Source: Conidiobolus incongruus B7586 (taxonomy: Eukaryota; Entomophthoromycota; Entomophthoromycetes; Entomophthorales; Conidiobolaceae). Taken from it: a stretch of DNA of 31,487 nucleotides. Location of the stretch: the NCBI GenBank assembly GCA_000697335.1, contig JNEM01009973.1, forward strand, positions 1 to 31,487, given 5' to 3'. This document shows positions 1 to 9,782 of the stretch, in pieces. Under the pieces are notes generated by a model. The model had not been told where the DNA came from and made no database searches. It saw only the letters and a list, made by a program, of their open reading frames with translations. The position numbers and the translations under genes were made by a program. Position 1 is the stretch's first letter. Each line of letters opens with the position of its first letter.

Positions 1-969
1 ACTAGCTAACATTAGTAATTCTAATAATCTTATAAGTTAATTTATCTTTATTATAAAATAAATTAATATATAAATAAATCATATTAAAAGGGGATTAGGT
101 ATTTTAATATTAATATTGTTTAAAATGGTAATTTAGAATAATAATATTAGTATATATAAATAATTTAATAAAAAAATAAACTTGAAGTAATTTTTGTTTT
201 ATATATTTTTTTAACTTATAAACCCATAAATTTATGACTCAATTAATTTAAAATCTAAGATTTGATATATTAACCAATAATATATTAAATATAATTAAAT
301 ATAACCTATTATAATCAGATAATATACTTTAAATATATATTTTAATTTAAATTAATTTAGTTAAGAATTGTTTAAGTTATAGGTAAATATATAAGTGATT
401 TTTATTTTATGACTTATTTTTGCAGGCTAGTGTATATTAATTAAGTTTAAAAATTATAATATTCTTAATAATTCATAATATAATATATTATTGGTTTTTT
501 TTTTGAATAATAATAATTTTCAAAATAGTTAATATAATAATATACTAATATTAAAATTATATTATTTCTGATATATTAGAAGTTAGATAATATAATAATA
601 ATAAAATTTTAATTAATATCCTATTGTATTTATAATTTATTTGATACAAAATAAGTTAAATTGAATTAAACATTAAAATTTTTTAAATCAATTCTTGTTA
701 ATATTCAAATGGCATTAAAAAATTATTTTCATAACAGTATAATTATTTTGTTAAATTGAGAGAGTTTATAAATATATTATGTTTAATAAAAAATAAAATT
801 TAGAATTAATAATATATGGTTTAAAAAATATTTAGAAGTGATACTTATAATTAAATTAAGATTATATATATTTAGGAAAATGCAAATTGATACTTAGGAA
901 TTTGACTTAATATAGTATAAAAATATCATATAAATATTGGTGCAAAAACAATTAAATTTGACCTTGATA
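1..969. other. AT-rich spacer, no gene seen
   Basis: No frame stays open for a convincing length on either strand, and no RNA gene was recognised apart from the tRNA that begins at its right end. Composition is almost entirely A and T with short homopolymers. Confidence 0.6.
944..948 (-). terminator. Pol III terminator of tRNA-Glu
   Basis: A run of five T on the minus strand, 22 nt downstream of the tRNA-Glu 3' end, fits an RNA polymerase III stop signal. Confidence 0.6.
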
Positions 970-1041
970 CTCCGATACAGGGAATCGAACCCTGGCCGTC
1001 TCGGTGAAAGCGAGAAATCCTAACCACTGGACCATATCGGA
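970..1041 (-). tRNA. tRNA-Glu (anticodon TTC)
   Basis: On the minus strand the 72-nt sequence begins TCCGATATGGTCCAGTGG and folds as a standard cloverleaf. The 7-bp acceptor is TCCGATA/TATCGGA with discriminator G. The anticodon arm is TCTCG-CTTTCAC-CGAGA, with TTC in the loop. The T arm is CAGGG-TTCGATT-CCCTG, which also supplies the internal B box. No intron and no encoded CCA. The sequence is close to the well-known fungal tRNA-Glu consensus. A T5 run follows 22 nt downstream. A degenerate relative lies at 8156-8225. Confidence 0.96.
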
Positions 1042-2446
1042 TTATTTTTAACTCAATGAAATTGATTAATTATTCCACTATATTACTTAATATCAAAAAT
1101 ACTTTAATTAATTGAAATTTTAAGATTTTAACCCAAAATCCTTAACTTCTTTTACTATTTTCATAATTTTTTTCTATATTAAAATTTTTTCTCTTTTAAC
1201 CTTTTTTCTATTTTTCAAATATGCATATATTTTTATTAATTTATTTTTTAATCATAATCTTTCATAATAACCATCATGATCAATTTGACGTGAATATTTC
1301 AATTATATAAGAATTGCACTATTTATCAATTTTCTTATATTCTAATTTATTATTAACAACATATAGATTCCAATATATAATCTTTGATTTACCAATTGTT
1401 CATATTTACATAATCTTTAAAATCAGTAAATTTAAAATGATGAGAAATAATTCTATAACATTTAGGTAGTTTGCTATATCTATTTTAAATTATTAATATT
1501 TAAATTTCAATATCGAAACTACTTTTGTAAAAAGAAATTATATTATCTAGAAAGAAATTTGATCCTTTTCTGATGAATTATAAGATGTTGTATTGAATAT
1601 ATTATAAATGAAATGCATGTGATTCACGCTTTTAAAAATATAAATCAAAAGCAGGGTATGACAAAATTAAAGTAATAAGTAAAATAATCATCATTCAATT
1701 TAAATTTTTAATTGATGTAATGATAATATCAATTCAATAATAATATATTTGATTTTTCAATACTACATCTTATGACTTGTATGTTAAATAATATATAATA
1801 ACTTTGATCATAGATCTTTCATTAATACTTAAAATCGAAAGCTAAATTGATATAAATATTATAATTTTACATAAAATATTTTAAAGTATAATATTTTCGT
1901 TATATTAAAATTTTATTAAATAATTGTATTTTAGTTTGTAAAAAATTCTAATCATCAATCTTAAAAATATAATGAAACTAATAGAAATTATGTTAAAAAT
2001 ATTAATCGTTGATCAAAGTAACTATTTGATAATTATTAAATGAGAATCACTTTTTCACAGATCTTTTCAACCTGATAAAAAAATCCATTAAATTTTCACT
2101 TAAATTCCAATATTAATCATATATTTATCTTTTATCTTATCAATCTATCAATCCCCAACAAATCAATCCCATAAACCATATTTAACAAAAAGTCTAATTC
2201 ATGTAAAATATAAGATATTAAATTAAACATTATTTAATAAATGATTGATTAAAAATATTTTAAAAATTCAAAAATATATATTATTTAATTTACTAACATT
2301 ATATATATAATTAATATCAATTATTTTTATTTATTTTATCAAAAATTTTTTATTATTCTTTGGGGGTGTATATTAAGTAGTCAATTTATGTACTAATTAA
2401 TTATTTATAAAATTTATAGATTATTTATTATTTATTTTAACAAGGT
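1042..2446. other. AT-rich spacer upstream of the PPR gene
   Basis: No gene recognised. The stretch holds a foldback-like inverted repeat (1580-1773). Close to the PPR gene there is a slightly more complex segment (about 2040-2180), with the motif ATCAATCCC occurring twice 15 nt apart. That segment may be promoter, but no clear TATA or CCAAT box was seen. Confidence 0.5.
1580..1773. repeat. foldback-like inverted repeat, possible MITE remnant
   Basis: Positions 1580-1596 (ATAAGATGTTGTATTGA) and 1757-1773 (TCAATACTACATCTTAT) are inverted copies matching at 16 of 17 bases, separated by 160 nt of AT-rich DNA. The inner part shows a second weaker foldback around 1690-1730. No clear target-site duplication flanks the pair and no coding capacity is present. 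It may be a remnant of a small non-autonomous DNA element or simply chance in AT-rich DNA. Confidence 0.3.
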
Positions 2447-4855
2447 ATGGGTATTAAGTCAATAAGTTGTAAATCAAACAATAATCCTATGCTATTAAAA
2501 ATTACGAGAAGACAATTAAAACGACTGAGTTCTTTGGGTTCTTCTTCAATTTTGAATTTAATACCCATTTCTACTTCTAATCAAATACCTATCTGTGAAT
2601 CAATAACTTGCTTTGGACCCACAGGGTTTCATCGTATACAATGGTCAAGATGTGCTAGTACCGCAGTGCGAAAGGTGACGACTGATTTAAATTCTCTAAA
2701 TGTTAATGAAACTGAGGCCAGTTCCAATTATCAATTAATCCATCATATTGAAACATTCGTAACATTGATAATGTCAGAACGGGACCATTTAAATAATCTC
2801 AGGCGGTCTATCAAAATCCGCGATATTGCCGGCAGCTATTCACTTATCTTAACTTTACTGAGGAATTTTGAGCCACTTCGGGAGGTAATCACTGAAGAGG
2901 TACTTAAAAATATACAACATTATCTTAAGAATATGAGTATGAATCCCAATATCAAAGAAACAATATTAAATCTAAATTCTGAAATCTTCAAATATAAAGC
3001 AGATTTTCAAAAATTGAAGGAATTGGATGATAGTGTATATAAGTTTAATAATTTGGTTTATCGATGCTTTGAACTGTTTAATCGCCTTCCTAATGAATAT
3101 GCACTGCTTCAGATGTCGCTAATTCCACTTCTACAAGATACTACGCGAATCCCTTCTATGATATCGTGTTTAAAGCGGGTTTCAGGCTCAAAATATGGTA
3201 TGGAATTTGCTGTTAATCTTTACGAAGACTTAATGCCTGAAATCGTTTCAGATCCGTTTGGGCGAAGTGCCATTTTCTCAATGCTTATCAAACTTGGGCG
3301 TTTTAATGTTCTTGAAACACTAATACCTAAACTCAACCTAGAACCCACCGCGTACAACAAGGTGAACCTCAATTTGCTATTATGGGGATATACATCACTC
3401 AAAGACCCCATGCGTGTGCGCTTTGTATTATCAATGTTCTATAGACTTAAGATTCCTTTGGGGAATTACGGTTACTCTTCTCTTCTCAGACACTATGGAG
3501 ATTCCCAACTCATCCATCGCTGTATGAAATTATTAGAAAAGATCATCAAAGAAGGGCAAATTCCAAATGAAGTGTTGATGACCAATTTGGTAAATAACTT
3601 CGCAAATATGAGAGATTTAAAGAGCGCAGATTTTTACTATCGTCAAAGTTTGAACTTGGGATACACAAAAAACATTAAACTAATGACTACAATGCTGAAT
3701 CTCTATGTCGAATTGGGTGAAACTTTACTTGCTAAAGAAATGCTAACGCAGATTGTAGCTGAGTTCAAACTGGATCCTCCACTAGTAGGAGTAGTGACCA
3801 AATGGCTAGCCTCTAATTCTATGGGTGCTCCTCATGAATTTTTATCTCATCATTGGACTCTCCTACGAAGCCTGCCACCAATCAAAATAACTGGTATTTT
3901 GGCAAACTACCTTAAATATCATGGTCACAACTATCCCATTTCCAATCTTCTGCAACTGATTGATCAATTTGAGCTCATCAAAACTGCACCCACTTTTTGC
4001 ATTGATGTGTTCAATCAATTACTAAAGATTGTTATGAAAAGATCTGCTACCCAGTCTGAAGAGCGCTTTTACCTTAACATTCTGTCTAGTTGGCTCGAAA
4101 AGCACGGAATCACTCCAAATATTATTACTCACCACATTATGCTCTCACAGTATTTAGAAAAGAACCGATATGACGAAGCAATCCAGCTATTTTGCCATTA
4201 CTTCCCACATCTTACTAAATTTCCATTCGAGCCACTAGATCCATCCATATATCAAACAAATTTACAGCTCAACCCAAGTCATTTGAAAATGGGTAGGCGC
4301 AAATTGGATATTAAGTTGATCAATCAGTTTATGGAACTATGCTTGTGCATCCAGAAACCTCGTCTCGTCCCTGCACTATTGCTAACTGCAGCTCGCTACC
4401 ATATCAGTGCCAACGCACACACTTACGCCCAAGTGCTTCAGGCTTGTTTAATCACCGGGGACTACGGTACTCTGAGATGGTGTCTTCACAACTCTGTATC
4501 AGTAGAGCATATCCCCATGCTTGCTAATGGCTATATTCAACTTGCAACCAGACGACTCTATGCTCGCAAGGTATTTCCTGCCAAGATTGTCGATGATCTA
4601 TTTATGATTTACACCAGCACACTCGATATCCTAAAGGCATATCGTATTGCACCCGAGCCTTGCACTCTGTACTTTATAGCGACTACACTGGTACACTTCG
4701 AAGACCCTAATGAACCCGACTCCAAAATCCACGATCTCGTTCAAAAGATCCTCGAAACGTGGCCCAATATCCAACTCGATCCTGACCGTCTCGCTTGGTT
4801 TAACGATCGATTAATACCATTTTTGAAATTTGAAATTGACGGTTATCTCATATAA
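2447..4855 (+). CDS. pentatricopeptide-repeat (PPR) protein, probably mitochondrial
   Basis: A single uninterrupted frame of 802 codons. Helix-turn-helix units of about 35 residues with PPR spacing are visible at roughly residues 299-335, 340-372, 374-408, 409-445, 556-590 and 653-687. The clearest pair centres on LMTNLVNNFANMRDLKSADF and LMTTMLNLYVELGETLLAKE. PPR proteins bind organellar RNA in a sequence-specific way for stability, processing or translation. The N terminus is rich in Lys, Arg and Ser (MLLKITRRQLKRLSSLGSSS from residue 14), which suits a mitochondrial presequence. The true start could be Met1 or Met14. The specific RNA target cannot be told; a maturation or translation factor for one mitochondrial mRNA is an inference from the family. 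The lack of introns contrasts with the intron-rich genes further right. An AATAAA lies 13 nt after the stop. Confidence 0.85.
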   Translation: MGIKSISCKSNNNPMLLKITRRQLKRLSSLGSSSILNLIPISTSNQIPICESITCFGPTGFHRIQWSRCASTAVRKVTTDLNSLNVNETEASSNYQLIHHIETFVTLIMSERDHLNNLRRSIKIRDIAGSYSLILTLLRNFEPLREVITEEVLKNIQHYLKNMSMNPNIKETILNLNSEIFKYKADFQKLKELDDSVYKFNNLVYRCFELFNRLPNEYALLQMSLIPLLQDTTRIPSMISCLKRVSGSKYGMEFAVNLYEDLMPEIVSDPFGRSAIFSMLIKLGRFNVLETLIPKLNLEPTAYNKVNLNLLLWGYTSLKDPMRVRFVLSMFYRLKIPLGNYGYSSLLRHYGDSQLIHRCMKLLEKIIKEGQIPNEVLMTNLVNNFANMRDLKSADFYYRQSLNLGYTKNIKLMTTMLNLYVELGETLLAKEMLTQIVAEFKLDPPLVGVVTKWLASNSMGAPHEFLSHHWTLLRSLPPIKITGILANYLKYHGHNYPISNLLQLIDQFELIKTAPTFCIDVFNQLLKIVMKRSATQSEERFYLNILSSWLEKHGITPNIITHHIMLSQYLEKNRYDEAIQLFCHYFPHLTKFPFEPLDPSIYQTNLQLNPSHLKMGRRKLDIKLINQFMELCLCIQKPRLVPALLLTAARYHISANAHTYAQVLQACLITGDYGTLRWCLHNSVSVEHIPMLANGYIQLATRRLYARKVFPAKIVDDLFMIYTSTLDILKAYRIAPEPCTLYFIATTLVHFEDPNEPDSKIHDLVQKILETWPNIQLDPDRLAWFNDRLIPFLKFEIDGYLI

Positions 4856-4867
4856 ATTAACAAAAAA

Positions 4868-4873
4868 AATAAA
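4868..4873 (+). promoter_or_regulatory. possible poly(A) signal of the PPR gene
   Basis: AATAAA starts 13 nt after the PPR stop codon. In such AT-rich DNA the hexamer is common, so only its position gives it weight. Confidence 0.35.
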
Positions 4874-5122
4874 GTTGTAATTAATATTAAATAATTGAGT
4901 TGTAATTGTTTAGTAAATTGATATATTTTTAACCGATATTTTCATATATTGAATAATAAATTAATAAATTTTCCCATTCATTTGAATTTTCTGGAATTTT
5001 AAAAAATTATTTAGCTGAATTTCATTATTCAGAAAATTCCCATAATGATTATTAGAATTCAAAGTTGGTATTAAATATAGGTGATCCCTGAAATTATAGA
5101 AACTTGATTAATCTATTTTAAA

Positions 5123-6916
5123 ATGTTAAGTCGTTTCCTGAACCGTATTTCACATATCAAGACACGATACCCCAGGCTGTCTCAATTACATCCACGCTCC
5201 CAATCGACCGTTGCCAGGTCTAATATTTCCAATCCTTTAAAAATGCTATGTTTACTAGCTGTTGGTGGTACATTCACTTATGCCACACTATATCAGAATA
5301 GACCAATTCAGCTGCAAAAAAGTATCGAAACTGGTCACAACAACTTTGTGAATACCTTGATTTATTATATTCAAAGGAATGATATTGGAAGACTATCCCA
5401 ATTGTTGGATGCATACCCGCACGAAGATATAAATCAACCCCATCCTGAGGGCTGGACCGCGTTACACGTTGCGTGCTTTTTGGGAGAAGCTTCACTTGTG
5501 AAAGTGCTTCTAGATCATGGAGCTAACCCCAACGTTATAGACACTTACAAGTTCCCTTTCAAAGGAAATAGCCAACGCCAGCGCCAGGCAGTAATATCTC
5601 GCCAAAACTACTTCCATCCCGATCTCAATCCCATGACACGTTCCTCCAAGATGACACCCCTGCACTATGCATGTCTCGCTGGGAACATTGAAACTATCCA
5701 GATCCTTTGTGAACGGGGTGCTGATCCCGGCCTCCTCGATTCCGAAGGTCAGCCTCCAGAAGCTTATCTCGACGAAAATCTCCACGGTTACGACACGATC
5801 GTAAAACTATTACATCACTCCAAAGAATCTCTTCGGGAGGAAAAGCTAAAGAAGGAGAAGGAACTTCGACAAAAATTCCCGCTTGAAGACAGACTTGCCC
5901 AGGCGATTGTAGGTCAATCTGCAGCGATTCGTGCCGTGTCGTCGGCTGTTCGTCGCAAGCAGAATGGCTGGCAGGACTCTGAGCGTCCTCTCGTATTTTT
6001 ATTTTTGGGAAGCTCGGGTGTTGGTAAGACCGAGTTGGCAAAGCAACTCGCCAAGTACATGCACCCCGACGATCCCAACGCCTTCATTCGTATTGACATG
6101 AGTGAGTACCAGACGAAGCACGAAGCTTCCAAATTTTTCGGATCGCCACCAGGTTACGTGGGGTATGAAGAAGGTGGCCAACTTACCGAAAAGCTGAAAA
6201 AGCGACCTGATGCAGTGGTCCTCATGGACGAAGTGGAAAAAGCCCATCCCGACATTCTGACCATCATGCTACAGACATTCGACGAAGGACGCCTCACCGA
6301 TGGTAAGGGCGAAACCGTAGACTGTCGCGATGCAATTTTCATCATGACATCCAACTTAGCTCAAGAAGAAATCCGTCAGAGTTCCGAAGTGCTCAGGAAC
6401 GAAATCGAGTCGAGTAATCGTTACGACACCACCAATCCAGGCAAGCAATTCATCGACCAAACTATCTATCCCATCCTCAGAGGTCACTTCCGCAGAGATG
6501 AGTTTTTGGGACGTATTAGCGATATTCTCTACTTTTTGCCCTTCAATCAATCTGAATTGAATGGCATTGTCACAATGCAGTTGAATAAGTGGAAGACAAA
6601 GGTAATTCTATATAACTCTCAATTATTTTATTTGCTAACTTCTCATTAGGCTTGGGATCGTCACCAAATTGAATTGAACTGGACTGATGAAGTACTCACC
6701 AAACTTTCGCAAACCTACGACTCCCACTACGGTGCACGCAGCGTCATCCACGCAGTCGAGCGCGACGTCGTCAGTCGTATCGCCAAAGCTCACGAACTTG
6801 ATTTCATCGGACCCGGTAGTGAAGTCACAGTCTATGTGAATTCTGAGGGCGAGTTTGATCTCAAATTCGGAACATCTAAAAAAGCGAAATCTTCCAAATG
6901 GTTTTCGGTTTTTTGA
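5123..6916 (+). CDS. mitochondrial ankyrin-AAA+ disaggregase, CLPB/SKD3 type
   Basis: Two exons, 5123-6601 and 6650-6916, flank a 48-nt GTAATT...TAG intron in phase 0, giving 581 aa. Residues 1-35 are an Arg/Ser-rich presequence and residues 39-57 form a hydrophobic stretch. Two ankyrin repeats follow (about 108-140 with GWTALHVACFLG, and 176-206 with MTPLHYACLAG), then a charged helix (230-250). One AAA+ module follows: Walker A GSSGVGKT (296-303), pore loop GYVG (344-347), Walker B VVLMDE (365-370), sensor 1 TSN (about 409). The small C-terminal (D2-small) domain carries sensor 2 GAR (521-523). This order, with ankyrin repeats replacing the first AAA+ ring, is that of animal CLPB (SKD3), a disaggregase of the mitochondrial intermembrane space. 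It differs from Hsp104/Hsp78, which have two AAA+ rings. Human CLPB (707 aa) has more ankyrin sequence, so this is a shorter version. Targeting to the intermembrane space is inferred from the presequence plus hydrophobic segment. Confidence 0.9.
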
Positions 6917-8155
6917 AGTTTGATTAAAGCTAGGAATTATTTATTTAGAATATTTTATGGAATTATAAGTTATTATTAAAAGTGATAAAATATTAATTGA
7001 TTTTGTTGTATCATATAATTATAATCATAATTATAATATTAACGTTAACATGATTATTTAAAAAATTTAATTGTTAATATCTCAATCTCAATATTGTAAT
7101 ATTTACTATATATACTTATTTTGATCTTTTGTAACGATTCTATAGAAATTTCAACTCTAATTCAGTATATTTATAAGGTGAATCTTTATTATAGTATTGT
7201 TTAGTATATTTTGGAATTTGAAAACCAATTCAAACAATTGAAAATTTGATAATTAAAGTTGAGACCATGGCAAGAGGGATTCTAATTTGAATACCAGACG
7301 GATTTTATGATTCATGCATTTAACTCAAATGTTACACTAAACTATATCAAAATTTAAACATTAATATTGCTTTCTTTATTCACTTTGTACATTGAGAATT
7401 CCAATGTTAATTTATCTTGACCATAGTTAGAGTTTATTCAAGTTTTGATTAATTTTTTTGATTAAATAATTGAAAGTTACAATAATATTTGATAAGAGTT
7501 TATTATTAATTATAATTTTTTATAGTTACTAAAAATGAAATATTATTCATTGAATGGATATTCAGTATTTGTAATTGATCAACCAAAAATTTCCAGCTAA
7601 TAAATTATCAGTTTTAAAACACTGTGCGTAAGATTTGGTGTAATGCAGTTTCAAAAGGTGAAAATATACATACTAAGTAAACAAATCAAATTTTTACACG
7701 CCGAATCATTCTCAAGCAAACTAAATTCCTTAATAATAAATAGTAACAGATTTATTAAACTTGAAATAAATCAATTCAAAATTTTATTTGGAATATTAAA
7801 GTTGATACTTTTAATAAATTGGTTCAAAATTAAAATGATATATAGTTGAATCCAAAAGTGTATATTGAAGAAATCGATAATAAAGAATAATTTACGATCT
7901 CAAATAAATATAATTAATAACAATATAATTTTTCTATGAATCTATATATAATCTAAATTAGTATTTGATTCAAGTTAAATAATAGGATAAAATGAAAGAT
8001 TATATGAATGGTCATTGATTTTAAATAAAAAAGTCAAGGGTATTATAAGATTTATGAATAATTAAAAAGATTATATTGAATCTATAAGGTTAAAATCAGT
8101 TGAAAATTTAAATAAAATTATCAATGTAGTTTTTCCAATTAATTAACATTATTTG
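6917..8155. other. AT-rich spacer, no gene seen
   Basis: Nothing convincing. A 68-codon AT-rich frame near 7643 has low-complexity Ile/Lys/Asn content and looks like chance. A small less AT-rich patch near 7256-7330 has no sustained frame. Confidence 0.5.
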
Positions 8156-8225
8156 TCTAATATAGTCATAATCAGGGTTACTTCCTTTCATCGAGGTGGC
8201 CAGGGTTTGATCTCCTCTATCTGAG
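8156..8225 (+). pseudogene. decayed tRNA-Glu copy
   Basis: About 70 nt that align end to end with the tRNA-Glu at 970-1041. The shared parts are the acceptor start (TCTAATATAGT against TCCGATATGGT), the anticodon loop core CTTTCA, the segment GGCCAGGGTT of the T arm, and a 3' end resembling TATCGGAG. Several acceptor pairs are lost, the anticodon stem no longer closes in register, the D arm is shortened and the B box reads GTTTGATC instead of GTTCGATT. It is most likely a non-functional gene relic. A tRNA-derived short element is the alternative, but no tail or target duplication was seen. Confidence 0.65.
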
Positions 8226-8618
8226 TATATTCATCTCATAAGATATAAATGTTTTATAATTGTTTAAGTATACATTTAATTGTTTCATTCTTAAACCATT
8301 TATCTCAATTTTTATTATATATTATTTTATAATATTTTAGTTTATTTAAATCTATAGTTGGTTCAATTAATGATCCATACACTTAAAGACAAAATTTATA
8401 TTTAGTAATTTTTATATTAATACCAAGCATAATTATGTATTATAGAGTTTTAATATAAAATATATAATTTAAATTATGTAATGCGAATAAGTAGTTATTG
8501 ATAAAATACCTTGAGGGAAAAAACATAAAGAATTAATTGATGAGGTTAGGTAGTTTAACAAAATTTGAATATTCATATTGTTATACTATTATGAATTAAA
8601 ATAAATCCATCTAATTAA
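8226..8618. other. AT-rich spacer before tRNA-Pro
   Basis: No gene or clear signal recognised in this stretch between the tRNA-Glu relic and tRNA-Pro. Confidence 0.5.
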
Positions 8619-8690
8619 GGCTCGATGGTTTAGTGGTATAATTCTCCCTTAGGGTGGGAGAGGTCCTGGGTTCGATTCCCAGTCGAGCCC
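8619..8690 (+). tRNA. tRNA-Pro (anticodon AGG)
   Basis: A 72-nt cloverleaf beginning GGCTCGATGGTTTAGTGG. The acceptor is GGCTCGA/TCGAGCC with discriminator C. The anticodon arm is CTCCC-TTAGGGT-GGGAG, giving AGG. The T arm is CTGGG-TTCGATT-CCCAG. It is nearly identical in plan to eukaryotic cytosolic tRNA-Pro. All stems pair, there is no intron, and a T5 stop follows four nt after the gene. Confidence 0.97.
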
Positions 8691-8693
8691 ACA

Positions 8694-8698
8694 TTTTT
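8694..8698 (+). terminator. Pol III terminator of tRNA-Pro
   Basis: Five T directly behind the tRNA-Pro 3' end. Confidence 0.7.
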
Positions 8699-9782
8699 GT
8701 ATTGTATATTTTACTGTTTTGAATATTTTAATATATATACATAACAATATATTTTTATTTCTCACAGTTATTCTCTATTATTACATCTTTACATTCTTTT
8801 TTTGCAATTATTTTTCCCATGATTACAGCTTTTCACTCATCAACTATATTAATTAAACATTTTTTATTAATAATTTTCAATTTCAATTTTTAATTCGGTT
8901 ATTATTATTATTATTAAATTTATATTGTCAAATATTTTTAATTAAAAATAATTAAATTTAACAATAGCTAGAGAAAAAATATATAATAATTTGAAATAAT
9001 TTTTAGGATATAATAAATGTTCGATAATTCTATTATTATAAAATTCATTAATATATATAGTATATTTAAAATCAATTTCATAAAAAATTTTAATATTTAC
9101 ATTTAATGTAATTGAAAAACTTTAGTGTTATAATGAAAATATTAAAATTCAATGCAATCTATTTATATAATTCAATGTCTCTAGTTTTTCTAAGTCGTTA
9201 TTTTTTGCTATAGTATTTATAATTTTTTAGATTGATGTGATATATAATGAATGAAAGATATTTTTATAAATAATAAGAGATTATATCAGATTAAAATGAT
9301 TAATAATGTCATATATATTATATAAGGTAATTAATAGATTGTAATTATATTTTATTTGATCATGAAGCTAGTCTCAGCATAAAAAGTGATTAAAAATTAT
9401 TAAATATAAAAAAATTTAAATTATTATTTCAACTTCATTTGTCAAATTTAAATTATTAACATTTACTTAAAACTAATTTAATATTTTGAATTTTATAATG
9501 TTTTTTGAATTTAATAATAAAACTGAATTAATTTGAATGATTTAATACTAGGCGTTTTGATGAATAATTTAAAAAAAATAAAAAGATTGTAAATAGACAA
9601 AATAATAAACACTGATAAAATTTTTAATAAGAGGATATATGAAACAAACAATTAATTATAGTTTCAAAGAAAATATTTAATTTATAAAATAATGCCGTAG
9701 CAATAATAAATTAAGTAAATAAGATTTCAAATTAGGAATTTATAAAAATAGTTGAACATGTGCAATCAACTGGTAGAAATGG
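8699..9782. other. AT-rich spacer downstream of tRNA-Pro and TFIIA
   Basis: No gene recognised. Its right end must hold the 3' untranslated region and poly(A) site of the minus-strand TFIIA gene, but no clear AATAAA was seen there. A short (TTA)n tract lies near 8900-8918. Confidence 0.5.

Noticed and set aside
5274-6550. Several minus-strand open frames of 60-115 codons opposite the CLPB-type gene
   Set aside because: They overlap exactly the GC-richer coding exon and are antisense shadows of it.
7643-7849. 68-codon open frame in the spacer after the CLPB-type gene
   Set aside because: Low-complexity Ile/Lys/Asn/Phe translation in AT-rich DNA, no splice or promoter context; chance frames of this size are expected.
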